Source: Phanerodontia chrysosporium
Taxonomy: Eukaryota > Basidiomycota > Agaricomycetes > Polyporales > Phanerochaetaceae
Length of the DNA stretch: 64,000 bases
Reading direction: 5' to 3'
NCBI GenBank assembly: GCA_001910725.1
Contig: MJGA01000022.1
Span: forward strand, 186,001 to 250,000
The notes beneath the pieces were generated by a model that ran no database searches, had not been told where the DNA came from, and saw only the letters and a list, made by a program, of their open reading frames with translations. Shown here piece after piece: positions 34,515 through 45,772 of this stretch (position 1 is the first letter of the stretch; each line of letters begins with the position of its first letter). Made by a program: the position numbers and the translations under genes.

Positions 34515-35346
34515 TTACGCCTCCTTCACAAGCTTGCCGCCCCTGTGCCACCACAAGTGCTCTTCGGGCTCGTCCTCCTTGGACCAGACGTCTTTACTCT
34601 GCCAGATGTCGAGCTCTTCCAGCCAGAGGTCGGTCGGGCGGTCGAGACAGCAGCCGTCAAAAGCGGTGCGCCAGAGCGGCGTCCAGAAACGCTGCCACCA
34701 CGCGACGTCGGGACGGCGGCTAAGGACGTGCTCGTAGAAGAGGATCTGCCCGCCGGGCTTGAGGACCTCGTCCGCGAGCGCGCGCATCGTGGCCTGCGGC
34801 TCGGGCACGCCGCAGAGCGAGAGGATGGACAGGATCGTGTCGACGGTGTGTGCGCCGCCAAGCGCGGACGTGAGCAGCGCGAGGTCTTCCGCGCCGTACG
34901 GCACGATGAGGAGCGTGCCGTCATCCTCGCGGAAACCCGCCTCGCCCGCGATGCGTCGGATCTCGGCGTGCATCGCGGCGTTCGGCTCGAGTGCAGCGTA
35001 CTTTGTGACCTTGCTCCGGTCGAGGTACTTCGAGCTGTGCCCATGTCCTGCAAGGAGTCAGTGGGGAGAAAACTTCACACTCAGTGGCTGGAAACTGACC
35101 GGCGCCAACGTCAAGGACGACTCCGTATGCATTTGGCGTGATGAACCTCTCCTTGAGCTCGCGTGTGTTCTGGTCGATGCCCTGGCCGAACGCGACCCAT
35201 ACGTGGGCCATGAACTCGCGCCGGATCAGCGAGGGATGCAGCAGCATGCTCGGGCGACGGAAGATGGCCTTGAGCGTCGGCAGCAGCGCAATGCGCATGC
35301 ACATGCTCAGGTCCTCAAACAGCGCAAACGCATTTCGCAGCTTCAT
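34515..35346 (-). CDS. Class I SAM-dependent methyltransferase, METTL7-like
   Basis: A methyltransferase of about 260 residues with the Rossmann-type SAM fold. Exon 1 starts MKLRNAFALFEDLSMCMRIA, a likely membrane-associating N-terminus, and ends in motif I: NAYGVVLDVGAGHGHSSKYL, completed across an intron (about 35047-35098). Then come KVTKYAALEPNAAMHAEIRR (the acidic ribose-binding Glu of motif II), SALGGAHTVDTILSILSLCG, and LADEVLKPGGQILFYEHVLS (motif IV/VI). The end is WTPLWRTAFDGCCLDRPTDL with a stop at 34515-34517. The WxPxW-x-FDGC-x-L tail is shared with METTL7-type enzymes, some of which are thiol methyltransferases on lipid droplets or the ER. The substrate is unknown. The upstream start near 35439 is less likely. 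Confidence 0.83.
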
Positions 35347-35794
35347 GGCGGTCCGGAGATGGTGGGCAGGAGCAAGAGTCAGCAATTCCGAATGGCCGGG
35401 CGCCTGCGTGCGAAAAGAGGTGTCCCAGGTCGTGCGCACCCCAGGTCACGCGGAACGCAGACCTCGGATACCGTTACAGCACGTTTCGGGGCACCGCGCG
35501 CTGTCTGCGCATTTTGGACCTTTCCCACTCGCTCGGCGACGCAAGTACACGCAACTCTTCGGTTTACCGGGCTGGTTATTTGAAGTTTGGGTGGGATATT
35601 TGGGACTTGGGTGCGTCAGAGTGCGTCGTAGCTGGCGCGTGTCATCTGCTGAGCACGTTTCTCAGGTTTAGACTTTCAGCCGCGTTGTCCCTGTGATATC
35701 TGGCGGGCTTTGGAAGAATTTGAGTAGAGTCGGGTGTTAGGTGCGTGGCAACGTCAACGTTCCTGTACGCCGCTAAACTGACTAGAGTGTAGAC
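35347..35794. promoter_or_regulatory. Divergent promoter region, methyltransferase / AUR1
   Basis: About 450 bases between opposite start codons, containing both promoters. No gene is seen in it and no TATA box was recognised. Confidence 0.45.
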
Positions 35795-37106
35795 ATGGCA
35801 AGCCTGGGTAGAACGCTCAGGACAATATGGACCGCTTTCGTCGCCGCAGTGGGGCGCATGGACAAGTCCTTGTCCCCGTATGATACCCTCCAGAAGTTCC
35901 GCAAGCATAATTGGGTCCTCTCAGACTCGATATACCTCTTCGAGATTTTCCTCGCGACGTTTTGGATATCCATCATGCAAGCACCAGGTTTCCCGCTCAA
36001 GCTGCTCTTACCCATCATCTACTCCGTCCTCATCCTTATCCCATTCACCTCCCAATTCTTTCTCCCAGGAACACCTATTCTGCTCTGGGTTCTGTCTTGG
36101 TACAGCAACCGTTTCATCCCCTCTGACTACCGGCCTGGGATCTCAGTCGTACTCCTCCCACGCTCGAGTCCGTTCTATACGGCGCGAACATTTCGGACAT
36201 CCTCACGCGCTTCACACACCCCATTCTCGACATCCTTGCGTGGATCCCGTATGGTGTTGGTCATTACTCTATTCCCTTCGTAGTCGCAGCATTCCTCTGG
36301 CTGTTCCGGCCAAAGGAAGCCCTCCACGAGTGGGCACGCATCTTTGGATACATGAACCTCCTCGGCGTGCTTATCCAGATCTTCTTCCCCTGTGCACCAC
36401 CATGGTATGAGATCATTCACGGTCTCACACCCGCAAACTACGACATGCCCGGTTCTCCCGGTGGGCTGCTGCGCATTGACAAGCTGTTCGGCGCGAACGG
36501 GTACAACACTGCGTTCACCAACTCTCCCCTTGTCTTTGGAGCATTCCCCTCGTTGCATTCGGCATGTGCATGCCTTGAAGCACTCTTCGTCTCGCACTTC
36601 TTCCCGTGGACGACGCGCTACGTCTGGGCATACGCGGGCATCCTGTTCTGGTCGACGATGTACATGACGCACCACTACCTGATCGACGTCGTCGGTGGTT
36701 CATGCCTCGCGGTCGCATCCTTCTACCTGCTGCTCCCGACGAGCTCAAGGGCGCGGCGGCGACGGCGCCGCCGGGCGGGCTCGGCGCGCGGCGGAGCAAA
36801 TACGAGATCTACGACATCGCGGAGGGCGAACGCTCGCGTGCGGGGCGCGTCGGCGACGCGTACGACTTCGAGGACCTCGACGAGCGCGAGAGCGATGAGG
36901 AGATGGACATCACGTACCGCTCACCTGTGCCCGCCGCGCCCGGCTCCGCGACCCCGCTCGTGCGGCAGGGCAGCGCGCAGCCGAAGAAGAGTCACCGGCA
37001 CACAGCGAGCATCGCGAGCCTCATCCGTGCGGAAGAGCGCGGTGAGGAAGGCTGGAGCCCGATCGGCGGGTCGTTCAACATCCCGCCAGCGCCGGCGCAG
37101 CGGTGA
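35795..37106 (+). CDS. AUR1: Inositol phosphorylceramide synthase catalytic subunit, two frame breaks
   Basis: AUR1 moves phosphoinositol from phosphatidylinositol to ceramide in the Golgi; it is essential in fungi and the target of aureobasidin A. The start MASLGRTLRTIWTAFVAAVG leads to helices SIYLFEIFLATFWISIMQAP and LLPIIYSVLILIPFTSQFFL. The PAP2-type catalytic motifs are present: FGAFPSLHSACACLEALFVS and WSTMYMTHHYLIDVVGGSCL, with the two conserved His. FFPCAPPWYEIIHGLTPANY is the family signature. The tail is acidic and disordered (YEIYDIAEGERSRAGRVGDA). The frame changes at about 36160, where LLP continues one frame over as ALESVLYGANISDILTRF, and at about 36737, where YLLLP continues as DELKGAAATAPPGG. 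Each needs one extra base, and the joins fall inside conserved or continuous sequence, not at splice sites. No introns were found. Confidence 0.93.
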
Positions 37107-38045
37107 CGGAAGTCGGTTTCTTGGAAGGCACTGCTGACAGAGGGCCCGTCTCCCCTCGCCTCCGCTGGACCGCTTGAGCTACGCCGGATATGTAGTAGGC
37201 GGTACGTGTGCATGTATTTTGGGGATACATACCTTTCTCTATAATTTTACCAACGAACACTCTGGGAACCTGGCCACAATATTGCCACAGGTTGCGATAC
37301 TTGCTGATCCAACGTCGGTTATATCAGCTGTAATGACAGACGCTTCGAGTGCTAGCCGATTCGATATATTGAGTTGTTCGCGGCTGTCAGTGCTGCATAG
37401 TGATAGTATGTACATACATTATGGCACAGAAATACCAGCAGATAGACCTTTTTTGACAGGAACGGGGGCGGTAGCCGTATCTTGCGGCAGGACCGTGGCA
37501 CTCGCGCAGTAACTCGCTTGTGGTCCTCGCGTTAGACTTATGTCTGTAATGAGGGAATCGGCCGGTAAGGCGAAGCCAATACCCACGAGCGGAGTGTACT
37601 TTATATTTGTGCAGGAGCGCTTGCGGTGGCCCACGTGACGCCCGCGCCGCCAACTCCAACTTGAACGTTGAACTTTCCTCTCGTCTTCAGGCTATGCCTG
37701 GCTTTACTTACGGTATCACCCAACACAGCTTCCGTCAATAATCGTTCTCTATATTATCTCGGAGCTATTGTTGTGCTGTGCTCACGCGTTCTGTTTGTAG
37801 TGAGCTGCCCTGAACGCGACAGCTACCATACCAGCGACCGTAAATCAACTGCAACATCCAAGCTGCTCCTGAAATAAAGTGACTGTCTGCTCGTTGATTG
37901 TCTCTCTACGCAATGCGCACCCTTCATAGCAGAGCGATCGCGTCCGAGAGCGCTTTCAGACCACGTTTCGTTCGCAGCAATACTCTTGATGCGCGCTCCC
38001 ATTTATACTCTCCCATGCTCTGAACTCGCCCTGTGCGAAACCACT
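37107..38045. other. Intergenic, no gene seen
   Basis: About 940 bases between AUR1 and the FunK1 kinase, AT-richer than the genes. It contains no frame with a motif and no repeat that I could recognise. Confidence 0.45.
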
Positions 38046-40875
38046 ATGACTGACGACCAGATTTACCAGCGATCCAACGATTCTACGCCCGAGCCAACGT
38101 CTGACAACCCCGCTGACGCTGTCGTCGCCACCCCATCGCGTGTCAGGACTGTGCCCGTGCCCGAGGGCTCGAGCAATACACCAGGTCGCCCCCCAGTATC
38201 TCATACAGACCAGCAACACAAGGAAGGTGATTACCGCGCGCGGGCAGATTGCTAGATGGTGCTTCATTGGTGGTTCCTACCCCTTTCCGAGTTCCACTCC
38301 CGCCACTGGCCGCGCGGGCAGAAACTAGATGCTGCAGAGGTCGCAAGACTAGGTTCTATGCTGGTGGAAGAGCTCTGTAGAAAGACCAATGATGGACGGA
38401 AGCTGCAGTTCAAACCCACAAACGAGACAGGCATGCATGCGCCTCTGGTCAGTCGTTGGCTGTGTGTCTCCCGCCACCCGATCTGACCAGCCTGTCTGTC
38501 ACCACAGTGCCGTGTATTTCGCGAGCTGCTCAAACGCACCGGATGCGTTGTCATGGACGTAGCGAACCGTGCCGAGACCAAGCGTGCCGATCACAGGTCA
38601 GACCTCGCCATGCTCCCTGCTGAGACGTTGGACGGCTCGAAACACCCTGCGCGATCGGCGTGGGAACTGTCGCAGGAGGAGGTGGACGCGAGGAAGGTCT
38701 CGCCCGAGCGCAAGGAGTTTCTCGCACAGATAGCCTGGTCCTGGCTGATATGCCCGATCGAGCTCAAATACTCGGCGAAGCACGATCCTTTCGGTGGCGA
38801 CGTCACGCAGCATATACCCACCGGTGGCGTCGAGCCCCCGCTTCCGGAAGAAGCGGAAGCACAGAGGGCGCGAGGACAGCTCACTCGGTACGCCACTGAG
38901 ACGTTCGTGCGGCAGCATCGCGAGTTCGTGTACACGCCAATCATCATGGGGACGAAGGCTCGTTTCGTACGGTGGGACCGTTGCGGCGCGATTGTCAGCG
39001 AGGCGTTCGACTACGTGGAAAACCCTGGCCCTCTCCTCGACTTTTTCTATCGCCTTGCGACGGCATCGCCCCGCGCACAAGGGTATGATTCCTCTGTCAC
39101 GCTTGCGACGCAGCCGCAAATCGATGAGCTGCAAGACTACTACCGGAGCCTCAAGACGTCGGCTGTTGGTAGCGCATTGGATTATGAAAGGAAATTTATG
39201 CTCAACATGATGGAGGATACCGTCAAATATCCGCTACGCCAGGTACGGTGCTTTCCATCGAAGGTGCTGGCCAATATGACTGATTGTCGACGACAGTTGA
39301 AGATACCTGTTACGCGTTTCACGCCCCCGCGACTTGGCACCCTCGCAGAGACCGCCGATGCAGACCACCTGACACTCATTATTGGGCGTCGTCACGTCGC
39401 GACTTTCTCTCCCATCGGGAGAGGCACGGTCGGCTTCATCGCTTACGTCGTCGGCAAGCATAAGCTCGTCTTTCTGAAGGACACCTGGCGGGCCGACACC
39501 CCCGACATTCCCGCGGAGCTGAGCACCTACAGTTCGTTGTACGCGCTGGGCGTTGAGAACATCCCAGAAATTGTCGGCGGTGGGGACGTCGAGCACGAGG
39601 AAACGGCCGACTGCGATACTGCTTTCCAGTACACGGAAACACAGAGATACCTCGAGAAGAGAACGGAAGGGATCCTGCGGCGGATACATTACCGATTAGT
39701 AACGGAGACACTGGGGATCCCTCTCGAGGATTACCACAATAGCTACGCCCTGGTCCATGCGATCCGTGATGCGCTGAAGGGTAAGTCTATGCCTCCCCTC
39801 CGCCCTGCATTTGATCTGACATGACACGCCGTCCTGATAGCCCACCGCGGTGCTTGGGCAGGTGGTCAGGGCTTCCTGCATCGCGACATCAGTTCTGGGA
39901 ACATCATGATCGACATCCGCTCCGAAGACATCATGAACTTCCCTAGAGGATTTCTGACAGACTGGGATACGAGTCGACAGGCTACTCCTGGTCTCGCTCA
40001 AGCAGCGCGACAACATGCCCGCTCTGTACGTGATGGCCAGATATCGGTACATTCGAGAACTTATGACCATGGCAGGGCACATGGGCGTTTATGTCTGGGC
40101 CAATCTTGAAGTATCCGATCAAGCCCCAGGAAGTCTCAGATGACTTGGAGTCCTTCATCCATCTCATCGACTTCTTCGCGTTGCGGTACCACCGGCACAA
40201 GCTGACACAGAAATCAAGCAATCGGCTTTACCGCAAGCTTGACAATAGCCTCGCAGAACACGTCGCCCACTTTTTCTACAACGAATTTGTGCGGGAGGTC
40301 CAGAATCGACTGTACTACCTCGGGGGAAAGGGCAAATATCTCATCTACGCATTCAACGACGAACCTTGCGTTCTCTCCAGGACTCGCCATTTAAAACCCT
40401 GCTGCGTAATCTTCACAATCTGTGTCGGAAGCACTACAAGTCTAGTAAAGTCCGGGCACTCGCCGACCAGTACCCCCAGTTCAATTTCGTTTCCGATGAC
40501 AGTGAGCATGAACAGGCACCATCGACGGAGCTTCTTGGAGGCGGGTCTGAAAGCGACGAGGATGACGTACCGAGCGACCTGGATGCAGAACTACCAGAGG
40601 AAACTATACGGCATGACCCACTCGAGGACCATGACAGGATCTACAGATACATTGACTCCGCTTTGCGAAAGCGGAGCAAGTGGATGAAAACGGATAAGAC
40701 CAGCGACCAATTCGCCAACTTGGACATGCCGGGTTGGTACTCTCATCGCGGACTCTCCACCTCCGAAGCACCGTCCAAGCGGCCGATCACCGACGACGGA
40801 GGAGATGCGTCTGGAGAGAGAGGTCCGAGGAAGAAGGCGAAAGTCCGCACGGTGTCCACGTCAGAAGATCAGTGA
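38046..40875 (+). CDS. FunK1-type fungal protein kinase, frame broken
   Basis: A long (about 780 residues) kinase of the FunK1 family, expanded in agaricomycetes and of unclear role. The start MTDDQIYQRSNDSTPEPTSD is followed, after an intron with acceptor near 38325, by KLDAAEVARLGSMLVEEL and FRELLKRTGCVVMDVANRAE. The N-lobe region reads FVYTPIIMGTKARFVRWDRC and HKLVFLKDTWRADTPDIPAE, where the Lys may be the ATP-binding one. The catalytic loop is GGQGFLHRDISSGNIMIDIR (HRD-x4-N) and the DFG equivalent is GFLTDWD. Then come GTWAFMSGPI and VSDDLESFIHLIDFFALRYH, the usual activation-loop end and helix F. At about 40364 the frame slips by one base between YAFNDEP and LRSLQDSPFKTLLRNLHNLC. The tail ends with a basic KKAKVRTVSTSEDQ. 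Confidence 0.9.
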
Positions 40876-41416
40876 CGGTCCCCGTAGAATATCTTCTCTC
40901 ACTGCGCTGTATGATGACCGCCATCAGGACGATCTGATCAGTTTAACTCTGCTGCCAGTGTGCGGCAGAATAAGATGGAACAGCACCAGTCGCGCTTTCG
41001 GGATTCTAGTACAGTACACATGTATACCCATAGAATTCAGCTTGAAACAGACCAAGCGATGTAATGTACGAGCATTCAACGAGACCAATGTCTCGGGAAT
41101 TGGTTGCGAGTGCATGAGACAGCCGTTTCGGAGCAGGGTATCCAAGCAGTCACACAGGATGTCGGAAGACCGCAAGCGGTAAGCGTATAATAACAGCAAC
41201 AAGGAAGGCGTATGGTACACGAGCGAGCCATAACGATACAACAATGCAAGCACAGCGTGACGGATGGTCGTTAGAGCCGTTCAGGTACATGGGGCGCAGC
41301 CCGCCGGGGGCCTTGCTCGCACGCAGTGCGAGTGCGCCGCGCGACGTGCGCGATAGATAGCGATATAAGTAGGAGTCGAACGCACACAGAGGGAAAGCGG
41401 GACGGGAGGACTCGCG
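40876..41416. other. 3' intergenic region between converging genes
   Basis: About 540 bases between the FunK1 stop and the AA9 LPMO 1 stop. It holds both 3' untranslated regions. No gene is seen. Confidence 0.5.
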
Positions 41417-42569
41417 TTAATGCGAGAAGTGGCGAACGTGGCGCTTCGCCATGCGCTTCTTCTTGGAGCTGCAGGTCTTGGTCGACGCGGGCGACGACGC
41501 AGCCGCGGGCGCGCTCGCAACAGACGCAGATGCGGAAGACGCAGAGGGCGTGGCGGCGGAGGCGGGGGTGGAGGTGCCCGAGGGCGCAGCAGAGCCCGGG
41601 GCGGCGGCACCGCCGGGCGAGGAGTTGTTGCCAGAGGTGGACATGCCGCTGGCCGCTGGGGAGACGAGGTTGGAGAGCCCGCCGCCGGGAAACACGTACG
41701 AGGTCGCAGCGTTTTTGAGATCGTAGACCTGAGACGAGAAGGTGAGCACATCAACGGCAAGGGGCAAGGCACGGGCGAGGAAAGACGCACATCGACGAGC
41801 AGACCAGGGTCGTTGTCGCTGTAGGCACCGGGGAAGCTTACGGTGTGGTCTGGGACGCCGTCGCCGTTGCCACCGATGAGGAGCTGGCTGCAGGACGGGT
41901 AGGATTCGTAGCCGCCGGACGACATGGCGAGCTGGAGGGAGATGATCTCGTGGCGCAGAAGGTACGCTCCAGGCTTCAGGTTCTTGGGCAGGGTGAGGCT
42001 GAAGGGCTGGCCTTGCATGAGCTTCGCCTGCTCCCAGGTGCCGTCGGCCTGGACGCCGGACTGCTCGATCTTGAACCACTTGGCCTGGGACGCATCGAAC
42101 TTGCTGCAGTCGTTGCCGCCGCAAGAGGCCATGTAGTTGATGATAGGGCCGTGGTCGTGGGGCCACTAGAACGCGAAGTCAGCTCTGGAGTGGAGCGGAG
42201 GCTGACCGCAGCAACGCACCGGACCACCGTTGCCGTTCATCCAGAAGAGCTCGATCGTGCTGCCGGGGTTCGCAGGGGCGTTCGTGTCCGCCAACTGTGC
42301 GCTTTGTCCGCAGGCCAGGTTGGGGTTCGCCGCGCCCTTGACGGGGTCGACCTCGCTGATGGCGCGGATGGGGCTGCCCTCTGCGCGCTCGGTCAGATCC
42401 AGCCTCCGGGAGGCGATGACGGTCGGAACTCACTGAGGGGGCCCTTCCCGACGGCGGGACCTGTGTAGTCCTTGCCATCAATCGTGATCTTGTGAACGGA
42501 GCCGTGGGCAGCGACGTAGGGCGCGAGCGCGAGAGCGGTCGCGAAGAGGGCGAGCGTGAACGACTTCAT
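41417..42569 (-). CDS. AA9 lytic polysaccharide monooxygenase 1, no CBM1
   Basis: A secreted copper enzyme that cleaves cellulose or related glucans oxidatively. The signal peptide MKSFTLALFATALALAPYVA-A is followed by the mature N-terminus HGSVHKITIDG, so His22 forms half of the copper histidine brace. The second brace His lies in WPHDHGPIINYMASCGG. Further AA9 marks are KWFKIEQSGVQADGTW, NLKPGAYLLRHEIISLQLA, CSQLLIGGNG and [19 protein letters not shown] (axial Tyr region). Introns fall after PLS-, after NGNGGP and near 41720-41790. The C-terminus is not a CBM1 but about 75 residues rich in Ser, Ala, Pro and Gly that end in a basic tail, TCSSKKKRMAKRHVRHFSH, with a stop at 41417-41419. The frame is intact. 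Regioselectivity cannot be predicted here. Confidence 0.93.
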
Positions 42570-44046
42570 GTCTGGATTTGTCTTCGAGAGAGCGCTGTAA
42601 AAAGAATGCGAGACCCTTCAAGAGTCGGGAGTAAACCAAAAAGAAAGTGTTGAGGAGGGAAGGAAGGCTCTCTCGAGACGAGATGCACGAAGAGTGCAGG
42701 TGAAGGAATGCGGCAAGGCACAAGGGGATCCGGAAGCGCAGGAAAGCTCGGGACCTCGCTTATATACCAGCGAGGGACAAACTCTATCAGTGAGGAAAGT
42801 GCCTCGGGTCTATCACCGCTGGCACTGGATTGGTTCAAATTTGAGGCTGACATTGTTCTGCGTCCGCATGCCTATTGTCGTGAGAGCGGAACAATACACC
42901 GCTCGCGGGAGCGAATACGCTGCCGTTGCCCCATCCTGCCCATCGCGTTTGGCTGATATTGTGTCTGAAATAGCGCAGATGAGGCTGTGGCATCAACGAC
43001 GATGATGGTTTTGGGTGCAGAACCTGCGCTTTGGACGCACGCAGGCGCATCAAAACCAGCCGGCGCTCCGTGGCGCACGATGTGGAAGACGGCGGGCACA
43101 ATAGCTTTGCCTTGTCGATCGTGCGGAGGCAAACGACTGCGCTGGAAGAGCTCTTGGCTTCCACCAGGTCAAATACGACTTCGAGGGTGCCAGGCTAAAT
43201 GCTTTTGTGCGACGCACTGTCTCTCTCTCAGCCGATTCATCTGAATCGTCTGTAAACCCGCCCAGACTTCGTAGGCTGGTAAAACACTCAAAACGTGGGG
43301 GTGAAGATGGAGCGAATACGTGACTATGACATGGGGGAGCTGAGGCAAGAGGGGAAATGAAAGTGAGAGGCGGGACAGTATGCTTATGTCAGCGTCCTAA
43401 GTAAGCAATCAGCGTACCTCAAATCGAGCCTACACTGAGGAGCAAAATCGTAGGTTACATCTCTCTTCAATCTTCTTCTCTTGGTCTCACATCGTGTTGG
43501 AGTATGCGATTGTTTGAATCTTGATGCTGAACGTCTATATTTGTGTTAGGCAGCGATCAGCGAGAAGGGTCGTGAATCAACTGGAATTAGCCTCGTCACC
43601 AGTCTACACGCATTTCATCTTTCACGAGCAAGTCGACGACCTTGCACCGCAAGGTGTTTGGTGGACCGTGCAGAAAGAAGATTTGCAATCTCGAGATTAA
43701 TTTTTGTGATGGCAATTCACTTCAGGTAGTTTGAGGTCGTTGAGACTCGGGACCGAAACGCTTCACCACCTCGACCTGCGGCAAAGCGAATCCAGCGCTG
43801 CATTGCTAGAGGCTCATTGTAAGCATGTCAACAGACAGAGGAATCGACCTACTAAAGACATGCTGGTATCATCCACGTGCTTGTGCATGTGCACACCGCG
43901 GGAACCCTAGCGCTATAAAACGGTGCTATTCCCATATCCTACACAATTATGCGTTGGCTATACGTACAGACCTCATCATCCATCCATCCATCCATTCTCT
44001 CCAAGCCAAACCGACCACTAGAAACACACAAAACAAACACAGAGCG
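42570..44046. other. Intergenic, AA9 LPMO 1 promoter side
   Basis: About 1.5 kb between AA9 LPMO 1 and the ZIP transporter stop. It holds the LPMO promoter and no gene that I can support. Short frames at 42835-43164 (-) and 42694-43005 (+) lack motifs. A few CATC units occur near 43977-43992. Confidence 0.45.
42761..42766 (-). promoter_or_regulatory. TATA box of AA9 LPMO 1
   Basis: TATATA (ggTATATAagcgagg on the reverse strand) lies about 190 bases before the start codon at 42569, suiting a regulated, strongly expressed secreted enzyme with a leader of about 160 bases. Confidence 0.5.
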
Positions 44047-45772
44047 CTAGTCGCCGATGAACGACATCGCACACACGCCCGTGAAGAGCGCGAGGAGCGC
44101 GAGGACCTGGCGGGCGAGGCTGGCGCGCCACATCATGGCGTCCATGACAAAGTCGCCGGCGAGCATCTCGACACACGCGGCGTAGACGAGCATGCCCGCG
44201 CTCATCGCGCTCATGAAGCCCTGCACCTGGCGCACGCGGTCCGCGGCACCGTGGCCCGCGAACGCGAGCAGGCCGACGCTGATGCCGACGGGCGTCGTGA
44301 GCGCGAAGAGCACGGAGAGCAGCGGCTTGAGCGTGTGCCCCGGCAGCCGTGCGAACGCGCCCTGCATCGGCGTCGACGGCAGGCCTGCTATCCGGATCCC
44401 GAGCGAGAGACCCTCGAAGAGCTGGTGAAAGAGGATCGCCGTCACCAGTGTCGCTGCAGGGCGTCGTTACTGCGAATAACGTCACATAAGTGGGAGCAAC
44501 GCACCAAATTCAGGCCCAGACGTGATGGACAGCGTCAGGCCGATGACGAGCGAGTGAAGCATGATGCCCAGTTGCAGCATCTGACAAGAAAAGGTGAGTG
44601 GTGGGTCATCTCGGAACAATCTGGGGGACGTACGAGTATGCCGACAACCTGTCGCCTCCGTCCGACACGGACCTCCTCTGTCGGCTCTTCCTCGTCCTCG
44701 ACGCCCAGCGCCTCGTCGTCAGTCGGGTGCCACGCGTCCATGCCATGGTGAAAATGTCCGTGGCTGTGGCCATGGCCTCCATGCGCGTGTGCGTGTGCGT
44801 GGGCATGCCCAATGGTGCCATGCCGGGAATCGCGCTTCTTGCTGTTGCTGGCCTGGACAGGCGCGACGGTGACCTTGCCCACGACATCGCCGCTGCCGTA
44901 CATGCGGCCGTCCTCATCGAAGAGTGCGACGGCGGATATGCGCTTGCCGCTGACGCTGCTGCTGTGCGTGGCATGCGCGTGGCGCGTCTCGAAACGGTGG
45001 TGGGACCGCCCGAAGATGTCTTCTATCGGTTCAGCGTCCACGAGCAGGGCTGTCGCCTCTTCCGCAGGTGCGCCGGGCTGTGAGAGGATGAGCGGCGTCG
45101 TCTCGCTCGGTGCATGGGATGGTTGGCTACTTGGGTTTGGGGAAGATTTGTTCAGCAGTGGGGTTTCGTCCGCGCGTGCTGTCGAGCTGGAACGGGAGCG
45201 CGAACGTTCGCGTATTGAGGGGTAGGGGATTGAGGGGGCGAAGAGTAGGAGTGCAAGTAATCAACGTATGCTGTAGATACATCTAGATGCGGTGCACGTA
45301 TTAGTGTCGTTGCAAGCAGGAGTTCGTCATGACGCACATTCTACCAGGAATATGCCTAGAAGGGACATGAGACTGCTCGAGTGAGACAAGGTACAACGGA
45401 CTAGTCAAAGGCACGCACACGATGAGACCCGTCCATCTAGAGTTCAACGACTTGAAAGCGTCGGGGAGAAGGTGCACAAAGGCTGTAGAGAGAATGACCC
45501 CTGTACCAAAGTGCTTTCCGAGGAAGAAGACGATGGAGGGTATTCGCAAGTATCGTAGGCGTTTTGATAGTGAAGGGAACGAAACGGCTAGAAGGCAGGA
45601 CACGGATAGATAGGAGAGACGGTGAGGGAGCGAACACGCGGTCGATAACGCAGATGAACGTACCGAAAAGTGAAACAAGAAATATGCCCAAGCTTACTGC
45701 AAGCTTCACCTCCGTCTCGCTTCTGACCACATCTGGTGCTTTCCCTCGTATATTCTGGATTGTCCCATGCAT
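44047..45772 (-). CDS. ZIP-family zinc transporter with His-rich loop
   Basis: A ZIP (SLC39/ZRT) metal importer with about eight helices. The start at 45772 opens MHGTIQNIRGKAPDVVRSET and the first helix KLAVSLGIFLVSLFG. After an intron: FFLGKHFGTGVILSTAFVHL with LPDAF, helix 2 of the family, including the conserved His and Asp. A long cytosolic or vacuolar loop follows, with SSTARADETPLLNKSSPNPS and a striking His cluster, GHAHAHAHAHGGHGHSHGHF. The metal-site helices are QLGIMLHSLVIGLTLSI (HSxxIG) and TAILFHQLFEGLSLGIRIAG (HxxxEG). The end, GDFVMDAMMWRASLARQVLA with MSFIGD, stops at 44047-44049. The exon just after the second helix (about 45180-45370) is not fully resolved. Direction and membrane (plasma membrane or vacuole) are uncertain. 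Confidence 0.88.

Noticed and set aside
42560..43260. Additional secreted-protein gene next to AA9 LPMO 1
   Set aside because: Frames on both strands are short and patchy; the sequence is better explained as the LPMO promoter region.
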